Shown: one piece after another, positions 19,489-27,900 of the stretch
Numbering within the stretch: the stretch's first letter is position 1
How the letters are laid out: each line of letters opens with the position of its first letter
Assembly (NCBI GenBank): GCA_003671075.1
Contig: QWPT01000003.1
Coordinates: 1 to 64,000 of the forward strand
Reading direction: 5' to 3'
DNA length: 64,000 nt
DNA from: Planctomycetota bacterium
GTDB taxonomy: Bacteria; Planctomycetota; Phycisphaerae; Phycisphaerales; SM1A02
Position numbers and translations under genes: made by a program
The notes under the pieces: generated by a model
Database searches by the model: none
What the model saw: the letters and a program-made list of their open reading frames with translations, nothing else
Told to the model about the DNA's origin: nothing

Positions 19489-20429
19489 TGCGCCGCTCCG
19501 TGCTTGTCCGTCGCCGCGCTCACCTTTGGCTGAGGAATGCCATTCTTGTCGACCTCGGTCGACAGGTCGAACAGGTGGAACGGCGCTTGGCTCGTGTCGC
19601 CGACATAGGTCGTCGAACCACGCAGTCCTGCCTTGAGCGCATCGATCCACGCGAGGAAAGTCGCAAGTTCGGCGTGCTCCTTCATGCGCTCGTAGTAAAC
19701 GGTTGCCTCGGCGTTGCCCTTGTTCTCGATGCGCGACGCCCACTGGGTCGCGAACGCACGAATCGTGTCGGCCTGGCTCGAGGCCTGGCTCTTGAGCGCC
19801 TCGGCCTGCGAGGCCGCCTTGGCCGCTTCGAGCTTGGCCAGCGTGTTCTGCACTTCGCTCATGCGCGAGAGAACGCTGACGGTGGTCTTCTGCGGAAGCA
19901 CGACCTGCGCGAGTCCAACGGAAATCGTGTCGACGCCGACCTTCATCGAGCCGGAAACGCCGCTCAGAATCGACTTTTCCGCCTCGGCGAGTTTCGCGTT
20001 GGGGCCAACCAACTCATCGAAATTGAAACCTGCGACCGCCTTGACCGCGCCCGAAAGCGTCTGCTCGAGCTTCTTCGAAGCCTCATCGAGCGAGCCGCCG
20101 TAGCTGACGAAGAATGCTTCCGCGCCTTCATCGGTGTCGGTGACTTGCCAGAAAAGATAAGCCTGCACCATCACCTGCAGACCGTCGCGCGTCGAAGTCT
20201 GCACCAGCGGACTCTCGACGAATTGCTTGCGCCGATCGATCTTGGTAACCGAGTCCACGAAGAACGGAAGCTTGAAGTGCAGACCCGCATCACGCTCGAC
20301 GCCCGCGGGCTTGCCGAAGCGAGTGCGAATGGCGATCTCGTGGAAGTTCACCGTGTAAGTGGTGCTGTACATCACGAGCACCGCAACGATTGCGAGTCCG
20401 AGTGCTATGGCCGATGATCGCTTGTTCAT
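19485..20429 (-). CDS. SPFH-domain membrane protein (HflC-like)
   Basis: TM then YTVNFHEIAIRTRFGKPAGVERDAGLHFKLPFFVDSVTKIDRRKQFVESP; band-7 layout. Confidence 0.85.
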   Translation of the reverse strand: MNKRSSAIALGLAIVAVLVMYSTTYTVNFHEIAIRTRFGKPAGVERDAGLHFKLPFFVDSVTKIDRRKQFVESPLVQTSTRDGLQVMVQAYLFWQVTDTDEGAEAFFVSYGGSLDEASKKLEQTLSGAVKAVAGFNFDELVGPNAKLAEAEKSILSGVSGSMKVGVDTISVGLAQVVLPQKTTVSVLSRMSEVQNTLAKLEAAKAASQAEALKSQASSQADTIRAFATQWASRIENKGNAEATVYYERMKEHAELATFLAWIDALKAGLRGSTTYVGDTSQAPFHLFDLSTEVDKNGIPQPKVSAATDKHGAAQ

Positions 20430-20491
20430 GTCGGTCTTCCGTCTGTCGTTTCTTCTGAAGGGGAAATCGTCGTAGGTTGGAAACGCGCGGC

Positions 20492-22729
20492 TTAGCTGCC
20501 GTCCGTTGTCTTCTTCTCAAGATAATCAGTGAGATTCAGGCCCGAAGTTGGCTCCTGCATCTCGATGTCGAGGCGCACATTCTTGGCGTCGGGCAGCAGC
20601 ACATACTTCACGCGCACGCCTGCCAGCGACTCGCTCAGCGCTTCCATCGTTCGACGGGTGCGATAGAGCTCGGGGGCGACCTTCCATGCGGGAGACTGAC
20701 CGAGGACATCCTGCGCGATCGACTGCGCGTCCATCAGCGCCGTCCAGCGCAGGGCGCGGGCGTTGGAGATCACGCTTGCGGTTTGCGCCCGTGAATCGAG
20801 CAAGATCTGCTCAAGACGAGCGCGCAACCCATCGGCGGCCGTGCGCGCCTTTGCCTGCGCTACCAGATCCTTGCCTGCCTTCGATTCTTGCTCGAGCTTG
20901 ATCAGTTCAGCGATGCCGCGCGCAACCTCATCGGCGCGAGCAACATCGCCGACGATCAGACTCATGTTGGTATTGACGGTGCTCTGCGCGTCCTCAAGTT
21001 GACGCCGGCCATTCTGGCGAGCGATCGAGAGCTCCTCGAACTTTCCGCCTTCCTTGCTCGGCGGACGAAGGCGCGGAATGCTCAGGCCCACGACCTCGAC
21101 GCCGCAGTCCGCAACATCGAAAGCGGACTGGATCGACTGCGCGAGCGCATCGACAAGCGGCTTGTCCGTCGGCGGCGAAAGAACCTCGTCGAGCGAGCGG
21201 CTGCTCATTGCGCGCGTGACTTCGCGCAGCGCAATGGCCTTCAGCGCGCGCTCACGCATATCAAGCGGCGAGCGACGAGCCTTCACATCGTTGGAGAAAT
21301 CGAGGAACCGATTGAGTTGATGATCGCGCACCCGATATTGCAGCACGATGTCGGCCTCGACCACGGCGAACTGATCGGTGGCCTGACCCGCCACCTGCGC
21401 AGCGGTCTGCCCAAGCAACGACGCGGTGCGACTGCCCGCACCAACGAGGAAGAGGTTCACATTGAGGTCGATTTCCGGAGTGTCCTCGCCCCAGACGATG
21501 ACGTCGAGCTTGCGGGTGTCCTTCATGACTCCCAGCGGCAACTCGCGCACCCGATTCACATCGAGCACGATCGCGGTGTCGATTGGCCACGGCAACTTCA
21601 CCATGGGCGCGCCCTGATAAACCTCGCCAACAGGCGAACCGAAACGCAGGCGCATCCCCTGCTCCTGCGGCTCGACGATGACGAGAGCGGTCAGGGCGAT
21701 GACAACAGCGAGGCCGATGGCGATCAGGCGCACGAAGTTGCGCAGCAGGAGTTGATAGCCCCAGCTGCTGGTGATGTCGAAACCGAACTGATAGTTCACC
21801 GCTTCGTTGATCGAACGCACGATCGAGTCGGGCGCGGCAAAGAGACTGAGCAGGCGCGAATCGAAGGCGGGACGCGGCGTCTCGGTGGCGCGACGCGGGC
21901 GATACAGATTCAGCAGGAAGTTGAGCAGCGTTTCGATCGCAACCGCAACCATGAAGATCGCGATGCCCCACACGATCGCTTTCATGATGCCTTGGGAGAA
22001 GCCTTGGGAGAAACCTTGGCTGAGGCCTTGCGCGATACCCGGCGTAACGCCCGCCGTCAGGCCTTGCGCCGCCGCATCCGCCATGCGCGATTGCGCGTCG
22101 TCGCGCAGCATTTCGAAGATGCTTCCCACGCCCAACGCGAGCGTGATCAGCGCATTGCCAACCATGACTCCCGCGCCACCGCGCAGATTCGCCCACGCCG
22201 GCTGCACCGCCATTCCCGCGAGGAATCGCGAGAAAATGAACGACAGCAGCGAGATCCCCAACGCCACCGCCAACTGCCATCCCAGCGCGTTGGAGACGGT
22301 GAAAGTTCCGAGATCGGAATTCGGATCGCCTTCCTTGCCCATCCACCAGTTGATTCCGATGGCGCAACCAATCAGGAGCGCCGCGTAGAGCACGCTCAGC
22401 GTCGGCATCAACGCCGAGTGCATCAGACCGAGGCGTTTACGCGCGACGCGCGCCTCATCAGTGGCGAACAGCCGCCCACCATCGTCGATGCGCGCACCCG
22501 CGTCCATTTCCAAACTCTCCAGGCGCTCAAGGCGGTGCTGGTGAAAGGTCAGGATGAGGCCGAGCCACACGACCAGGCCGGCGAAGGCCCACCCCGAGGC
22601 GATGACCGAAGTGGTGTCATCGGTCGACTTGCCGAAGACGAGCAGCAGCAGCGCGATCGCAAGCTGGGCAAACAGGCCGGCGGCGGCAACGCCCGTAGCC
22701 CGCTGATAGGCATGGTGGTCGATACGCAT
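20492..22729 (-). CDS. Polytopic membrane protein fused to SPFH domain (HflK-like)
   Basis: About 7 N-terminal TM segments followed by VIVEPQEQGMRLRFGSPVGEVYQGAPMVKLPWPIDTAIVLDVNRVRELPLG. Confidence 0.8.
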   Translation of the reverse strand: MRIDHHAYQRATGVAAAGLFAQLAIALLLLVFGKSTDDTTSVIASGWAFAGLVVWLGLILTFHQHRLERLESLEMDAGARIDDGGRLFATDEARVARKRLGLMHSALMPTLSVLYAALLIGCAIGINWWMGKEGDPNSDLGTFTVSNALGWQLAVALGISLLSFIFSRFLAGMAVQPAWANLRGGAGVMVGNALITLALGVGSIFEMLRDDAQSRMADAAAQGLTAGVTPGIAQGLSQGFSQGFSQGIMKAIVWGIAIFMVAVAIETLLNFLLNLYRPRRATETPRPAFDSRLLSLFAAPDSIVRSINEAVNYQFGFDITSSWGYQLLLRNFVRLIAIGLAVVIALTALVIVEPQEQGMRLRFGSPVGEVYQGAPMVKLPWPIDTAIVLDVNRVRELPLGVMKDTRKLDVIVWGEDTPEIDLNVNLFLVGAGSRTASLLGQTAAQVAGQATDQFAVVEADIVLQYRVRDHQLNRFLDFSNDVKARRSPLDMRERALKAIALREVTRAMSSRSLDEVLSPPTDKPLVDALAQSIQSAFDVADCGVEVVGLSIPRLRPPSKEGGKFEELSIARQNGRRQLEDAQSTVNTNMSLIVGDVARADEVARGIAELIKLEQESKAGKDLVAQAKARTAADGLRARLEQILLDSRAQTASVISNARALRWTALMDAQSIAQDVLGQSPAWKVAPELYRTRRTMEALSESLAGVRVKYVLLPDAKNVRLDIEMQEPTSGLNLTDYLEKKTTDGS
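21990..22037. repeat. 12-bp tandem repeat in CDS, 4 units
   Basis: ccttgggagaag ccttgggagaaa ccttggctgagg ccttgcgcgata; encodes GIAQGLSQGFSQGFSQG. Confidence 0.9.
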
Positions 22730-23047
22730 CAGTGGATCATCAATGAGTTTGAACGGAATCGGGTTGTGATCCTGAGGCGCTTTGGTTTCGGATGCCGAAG
22801 CTCCGACGCGGTCGCGCACACAGGCCCACACCTAGGCATGGGGGGGAGAAATGACACCGTCGGAACGAGCGCGAACGGTGGGCTTGTACTGTAAGGTACG
22901 CGCCAAGTTCGTGCAGGGGTTCGAACCTTTTCCGACCTCTGCGCGTTCGGACAATTCATCCATCGTCACCGCGGGCGCGGCTCCGCGTTGGGCATCTCAA
23001 CCGTCCTGACTCCGCCCCGCGCCAACCGAATCTTCCCCCCCCCACCC

Positions 23048-23083
23048 ATGCCGGTCATGCCGATCATGCCGATCATCTCGATC
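23048..23083. repeat. 9-bp tandem repeat at start codon, 4 units
   Basis: atgccggtc atgccgatc atgccgatc atctcgatc. Confidence 0.9.
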
Positions 23084-24088
23084 ATCGAGCAACTCCTCGC
23101 GATCGCTCGCAACACGCTCCTCGAGTCGATCCGTCAACCGATCGTCCTGATCGTGTGCGCGGCGGCCACCATCCTTGTGGTCATGAGCAATCCATTCAGC
23201 GCGTGGACCATGCAGGACGACCAGCGCATGTTCGTCGACATCGGCCTTTCCACGGTGTTTCTCGCGACCGCCGTGTTGGCCTCCTTCATCGCTACCAATG
23301 TGATCACCCGCGAAATCGACAATGGAACGGTGCTGACGGTGGTGTCCAAGCCGGTGCCGAGGCCGATCTTCGTCATCGGAAAGTACCTCGGCGTTTCGGT
23401 CGCGATGCTGCTGGCGTTCGCGTATCTCTCCCTGGTGTTCATGCTGGTCGAAGTGCACGGAACGCTGCAGACCGCGCGCGACCCGCTGCACATTCCCGTG
23501 ATTCTGTTCGGCTCGGCGGCCATCATCGGCGCCGTGAGCGTGGGCGCCTGGATGAACTTCTTCTACGGCCGCAGTTTCGCCTCTTGGACCGTGGCCACCG
23601 CGCTGCCGATGCTCGGGCTGGCCTATCTGCTCTCCCTGTTCTTCGACGCCGAATGGAACAGCGTTCCGCTCGCGCAGCAGTTTGAACCAGAGATCTGGAA
23701 GGCGCTGCTGCTGATGTCGCTGGCCACGCTGGTGCTGAACGCGGTTGCGATTGCGGCCAGTACCCGCCTCGGGCAGGTGCTCACGCTCGTCATCGTGGTG
23801 AGCATCTTCGTGCTCGGACTACTTTCGGACTGGATGATCGGTCGCACTCTCAGCGAAACCGCCGCGCAGGCGACCCTCACCGCCGGCGACCAAGTCAAAT
23901 GGGGCTTGCTCTCGGCCTGCCGCGCCGTACTGCCGAACTTCCAAGTGTTCTGGCTCTCCGACGCGCTCACGCAGAAGAAGTCGATCCCCGGCGAGTACAT
24001 CGCTTACGCCGTGCCGTACGCGCTGGCGATGGTGACCGGCCTGCTCGCTCTGGCAACAGCGATGTTCCAGCGGCGTGAGGTTGGCTGA
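23048..24088 (+). CDS. ABC-2-type transporter permease
   Basis: Multi-TM; ATNVITREIDNGTVLTVVSKPVPRPIFVIGKYLGVS. Start placed in the MPVMPIMPI stretch (three in-frame ATGs). Confidence 0.8.
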   Translation: MPVMPIMPIISIIEQLLAIARNTLLESIRQPIVLIVCAAATILVVMSNPFSAWTMQDDQRMFVDIGLSTVFLATAVLASFIATNVITREIDNGTVLTVVSKPVPRPIFVIGKYLGVSVAMLLAFAYLSLVFMLVEVHGTLQTARDPLHIPVILFGSAAIIGAVSVGAWMNFFYGRSFASWTVATALPMLGLAYLLSLFFDAEWNSVPLAQQFEPEIWKALLLMSLATLVLNAVAIAASTRLGQVLTLVIVVSIFVLGLLSDWMIGRTLSETAAQATLTAGDQVKWGLLSACRAVLPNFQVFWLSDALTQKKSIPGEYIAYAVPYALAMVTGLLALATAMFQRREVG

Positions 24089-24120
24089 ATCACGCTTGAT
24101 TCGGGCCGAACTGGCGTGTT

Positions 24121-24828
24121 TCAGCCAACTTCGCGCCGCTCAGTCGACCAACCCGCAACATCGTTTCGGCTGCGCTTGCCCGTCAACGCGATCCCCAGCA
24201 CCAGCGGCCACAAGGCCACTGCGCCGATCATGATCCCAATCCACTTCGGCGCGGATTTCCTCACCGACTCGACGGTCGGCGGCTCCATCCCAAACGCGCG
24301 CATGCTCGTCTCCGCCTTCTCTCGGTCCCCCGCCGACAGTTGCGCCATCTGCGCCTCGTACTGATCGACCTGGGCCGTAACGACGAGATCGATGGTGACC
24401 ACTGAGATCGCCAATTGAATGACCGCAAACACCAAGCGCGCGGCGGCCCAGCCAATCACAAGTCGGTAGCCGCGCGGACGGCGACGAAGCAGTTCGATCC
24501 CGCCGTAGAGCAACATCCCGCCCAAAATCATGGGGACTGTCGTCTGCAGGATGTTGATCCAGAAGAGTGATGGCGGCGTCCCGATGGTTCGACCCGCGAG
24601 CTTGCTGAGCCAAGGACCAAGGATCACGATCAGCAGCGCCAAGCCGTAGAAACAAAGCCCGATTCCACCGTACGCCGCGCAAAGGATTCCAAAGACCACA
24701 TGCCAGCGTCGAGGCTCATTCTCGGCGTCACTCACATACGGCGCGGTCGGGTCGGCGTTCTGGACATTCGTTTCGGTCATGTTGGCATCGGACGCGATTT
24801 GGCGGAGTTTCGCAAGCGACGAATCCAT
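24121..24828 (-). CDS. Hypothetical polytopic membrane protein
   Basis: 235 aa with about 4-5 TM segments. Confidence 0.65.
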   Translation of the reverse strand: MDSSLAKLRQIASDANMTETNVQNADPTAPYVSDAENEPRRWHVVFGILCAAYGGIGLCFYGLALLIVILGPWLSKLAGRTIGTPPSLFWINILQTTVPMILGGMLLYGGIELLRRRPRGYRLVIGWAAARLVFAVIQLAISVVTIDLVVTAQVDQYEAQMAQLSAGDREKAETSMRAFGMEPPTVESVRKSAPKWIGIMIGAVALWPLVLGIALTGKRSRNDVAGWSTERREVG

Positions 24829-24845
24829 GCTCTACCAACCGCAAA

Positions 24846-24882
24846 ACGAAAGGCGCGGTCCCCGTCGAGGGTGACCGCGCCT
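24846..24882 (-). terminator. Rho-independent terminator
   Basis: Perfect 10-bp stem aggcgcggtc/gaccgcgcct followed on the minus strand by TTTCGTTTTG; downstream of the CDS ending at 24942. Confidence 0.75.
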
Positions 24883-24941
24883 GAACAAACACATGAATGA
24901 ACGCCTGAATAAACGCCCGAGTCCAATGACGAACGCGCGAC

Positions 24942-26276
24942 TTAACCCTTCTTCTGCTTCTGAATCTCGCCGAGTTGCTTCCTCAGCTGCTTCAGCTGCT
25001 TCTCCAGCTCCTCCTTGGGCGGAACCTGCGGGCCATCAAGCTGCATGCAGGGCGCGCACTTGTCCCACCACAAGATCAACTGCTTGATAGCCTTGATCTG
25101 GCTGCCGATCTGAGCAACATTGTCCGAACCCGCAGGGTTCATCGCGTCGCGGATGATCTTCGGCTTCTGCTCCTTACAATCCTCGAGCAACGCCTGCCAG
25201 TCCTTGTGGATCTTGTAGCCAACCGGCGAGATCACCACATCCTCCTTGTTCAGGTGAAGGAGCGCGATCAGCTCGTCAGGATTGTTGGCGATGCCATCGG
25301 CAAACTTGCAGTGCATCGCTATGTCGGCATTCAGCGTCAGGTTCTGAATCGCATCAGAGAGCGGATACTTGCCCTCGAGCGTGTTGTACCACTTGATGTT
25401 GCCGTTCTCGTCGCGGTCGTAGCTCAGAAGCGGAGCGTTGGTGACCATCGCCTCGCCAACCCAGCGATTGCGACCACCGACTTCAGTCACATCGCCGACC
25501 TTCTTCTGCCAGGCGTCGAGCTCTGCGCCCTCAATCGACTTGGTTCCAGCGAACATGGTGATGGCGCCGAGGGTGCCAACGCGCTGGAAATAGATCTCGT
25601 CGCAATGCAAGCTGGTGAACGCGGCGGCGGAAATCGCCTCCTTGATCCAGGCGATGACTCGGTGACGCTTCTTGAGATCCATGAGCGTCGCGTCGATCTC
25701 ATCGCCCTCGGTCACGAGACCGCCCGGACTGATGACCTCGAGAATGATGATCTGGTGCGGGCCAATCTTGTCGGCTTCCTTACCGATCGCCTCGATTTCG
25801 TCGTGACGCGCGCCTTCTCCAACGGTGCCTTCCCAAGGCATGATGAAGATGGTTCGTTTGGCGGGCGGGGCGGCGGCGATGGCGGTGCCGGTCTTGGAAT
25901 CAGCTGCCGCGGATGAACCGATGATGCTGATCGACTTGATCGAGCTCCACTTGATCACGCGGTCGGTGGGCTTGCCCGCAACGATCGCGGTCACGGTGAT
26001 CGATTTGTCATCGGCGTTGACGCGAAGGATCTTGCCTTCGACGACCGACGCGGATGGTGCAGCTGCGGGCTTGGTCGGATTCACCGCCGACGCCGATGCC
26101 GACGCCGTGAGCAAGACGCGGACCGAGTTTCCCGCGTCGACCTTGACGATGGTTCCGTCGCTGATCTTGATGTCCGCCGCGCGTGCGCTTGGCGCAATGG
26201 TGAGTGCGACAGCAGAGACGATGCAGGCCGCAATGCAACCGCGACCGAACGAGAGAAAAGACCTGTAGTCCGACAT
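24942..26276 (-). CDS. Exported ClpP/SppA/NfeD-like fold protein
   Basis: Signal peptide SDYRSFLSFGRGCIAACIVSAVALTIAPSARAA; IIILEVISPGGLVTEGDEID...VIAWIKEAISAAAFTSLHCDEIYFQRVGTLGAITMF resembles the ClpP-class core. Confidence 0.75.
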   Translation of the reverse strand: MSDYRSFLSFGRGCIAACIVSAVALTIAPSARAADIKISDGTIVKVDAGNSVRVLLTASASASAVNPTKPAAAPSASVVEGKILRVNADDKSITVTAIVAGKPTDRVIKWSSIKSISIIGSSAAADSKTGTAIAAAPPAKRTIFIMPWEGTVGEGARHDEIEAIGKEADKIGPHQIIILEVISPGGLVTEGDEIDATLMDLKKRHRVIAWIKEAISAAAFTSLHCDEIYFQRVGTLGAITMFAGTKSIEGAELDAWQKKVGDVTEVGGRNRWVGEAMVTNAPLLSYDRDENGNIKWYNTLEGKYPLSDAIQNLTLNADIAMHCKFADGIANNPDELIALLHLNKEDVVISPVGYKIHKDWQALLEDCKEQKPKIIRDAMNPAGSDNVAQIGSQIKAIKQLILWWDKCAPCMQLDGPQVPPKEELEKQLKQLRKQLGEIQKQKKG

Positions 26277-26478
26277 GAACAACGCTCCGAGTTGGTACTG
26301 CCCGTGGTGAATCAAACTTGGTTTCGGCGGCGCGATCGACGCGCACGATCCGATCTGCTTCCGCCGTTTCAGCGAACGCCTCCAGCAAAGCCGAAGTTCT
26401 GCCGCTGTAACTCTGATCAATCGACTGCTGCTTGACCCTTGGCTTGGCCTAAACCTTGCCTTGGCCTTAACCCCTGTC

Positions 26479-27687
26479 TTAGCCTTGCCCTTTGGGTCGG
26501 CCCATGCCGCCGCCGCCAAGACCCTTACCGCCACCACCACCACCGCCGCCGGACTTGCCGCCCTTTTCGGCGTCACGCTGGCGCTGGATGTCCTTCTTGA
26601 TGTCGTCGATCGCGCCTTCAATCGCCTGGCGAGTCACGCCCTGCTGCTGCATCTCGCGACGCTTCTCGATGCAGGGATACGCCTTGAACGCGGCAACGAC
26701 CTTCTCGTAGAGCGACTTGCGCTTGCCCAAGCCAGCGATGCTGTCCTCGGTGTCGCCCGCCTCTTCCATCCACTGCAGGACATTCTTCATGGCCTTGCGC
26801 CAGTCGTCGGTGTACTGCTTGGCGATCTTCTCGCCAGTATCCACCTTGGTGAACTCGCGGTAACCCAGCAGGAACACCAAGTCGTCGAGCGTGTCGACGG
26901 TGCCGTCGGAAAGCAGGATTTCCTCGGCCAAAGGAGCCTCAAAGCTCACGGGACGGTCGGTGCTGCTGTCAACAACCCACTGACCCGAGGTGTCGCCAAC
27001 GAACTTGGCGCCGCGCGACTCGAAGCTCACCGAAAGCGTGCGCTCCTCAAAGATCATGGCGTCGGCAAGCTGGTCAGGGTAACGGCCGAGCTGCACGAGG
27101 CCCTTCATGATGCCCGTCCAAGCTGCGACCATCTTCGATCGAACATCCGCGTCGGTCCACTGCGCCTCGACCATGTTCTTAAACTGGTAGAGACCGCCCA
27201 GACGGGCGTCGCTCGACATGTACATGCGCTCCCAGGCCAGCCCGACAAGCCCAGACACGCCAACGGAGTCTTCGATCCACATGACTTGCGGGATGCTCGA
27301 TAGATCTTGGTGGATCTTGTCGACCATGTCGCGATAGTTGGTGATCTCGCCGACCAGCCCGAACTCAACGGGATTGTCGTTTCTGAGGTGATTGATGCGG
27401 TCGATGTCCGCGCTCTTGAGCTTGAGCACCAGGATGTCGGGCTTCTGCTTCTTCACATCCTCGATGAGGGTCTGAACGATCGGCATCGAGATGTCGGTGC
27501 CCATCTGTCCAGAAAGCGGGAAGACGTACACCTTCGGCGACGCCATCCCAAGTGGAAGCGGCGCGCCCGTATCGTCAGCACGGGCGTCGGCGCGGGCCGT
27601 GGCGACCGTCATGCCGACCGTCATGGAAACGATCGCGGTCGCGAAGGTGAAGGCGAGAGAGAACGCACGGAACTTGGCAATCTTCAT
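26479..27687 (-). CDS. Exported ClpP/SppA-like fold protein with Gly-rich tail
   Basis: Signal peptide; YVFPLSGQMGTDISMPIVQTLIEDVKKQKPDILVLKLKSAD...VMWIEDSVGVSGLVGLAWERMYMSSDARLGGL; tail GGGGGGGGKGLGGGGMGRPKGQG. Confidence 0.7.
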   Translation of the reverse strand: MKIAKFRAFSLAFTFATAIVSMTVGMTVATARADARADDTGAPLPLGMASPKVYVFPLSGQMGTDISMPIVQTLIEDVKKQKPDILVLKLKSADIDRINHLRNDNPVEFGLVGEITNYRDMVDKIHQDLSSIPQVMWIEDSVGVSGLVGLAWERMYMSSDARLGGLYQFKNMVEAQWTDADVRSKMVAAWTGIMKGLVQLGRYPDQLADAMIFEERTLSVSFESRGAKFVGDTSGQWVVDSSTDRPVSFEAPLAEEILLSDGTVDTLDDLVFLLGYREFTKVDTGEKIAKQYTDDWRKAMKNVLQWMEEAGDTEDSIAGLGKRKSLYEKVVAAFKAYPCIEKRREMQQQGVTRQAIEGAIDDIKKDIQRQRDAEKGGKSGGGGGGGGKGLGGGGMGRPKGQG

Positions 27688-27829
27688 GGCGTGAACTCTT
27701 GTTTCTAGGCGCAGCCAAACTGGGCAAACGCTTCGCGCATCCTACGACACCGCCGAGGGCGGTTGGATGCAATCCCACGCAGAATCACCAAGATGCAGGC
27801 GACGATCGAGCGTTGCTTGTAACTTCGCC

Positions 27830-27900
27830 GACCTCGTCCGCAGACCTCGTCCGCAGACCTCGTCCGATCAGGCCTTCGGATCAGGCCTTCCGATCAAGCC
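27830..27900. repeat. Two adjoining 13-bp arrays (gacctcgtccgca x3; caggccttcggat x2.5)
   Basis: Read directly; the stop codon of the minus-strand frame (27894-27896) lies inside the array. Confidence 0.9.

Noticed and set aside
20888-22894. 668-aa plus-strand ORF antisense to the large SPFH gene
   Set aside because: Shadow ORF with no recognisable motifs; opposite strand carries TM and SPFH signals.
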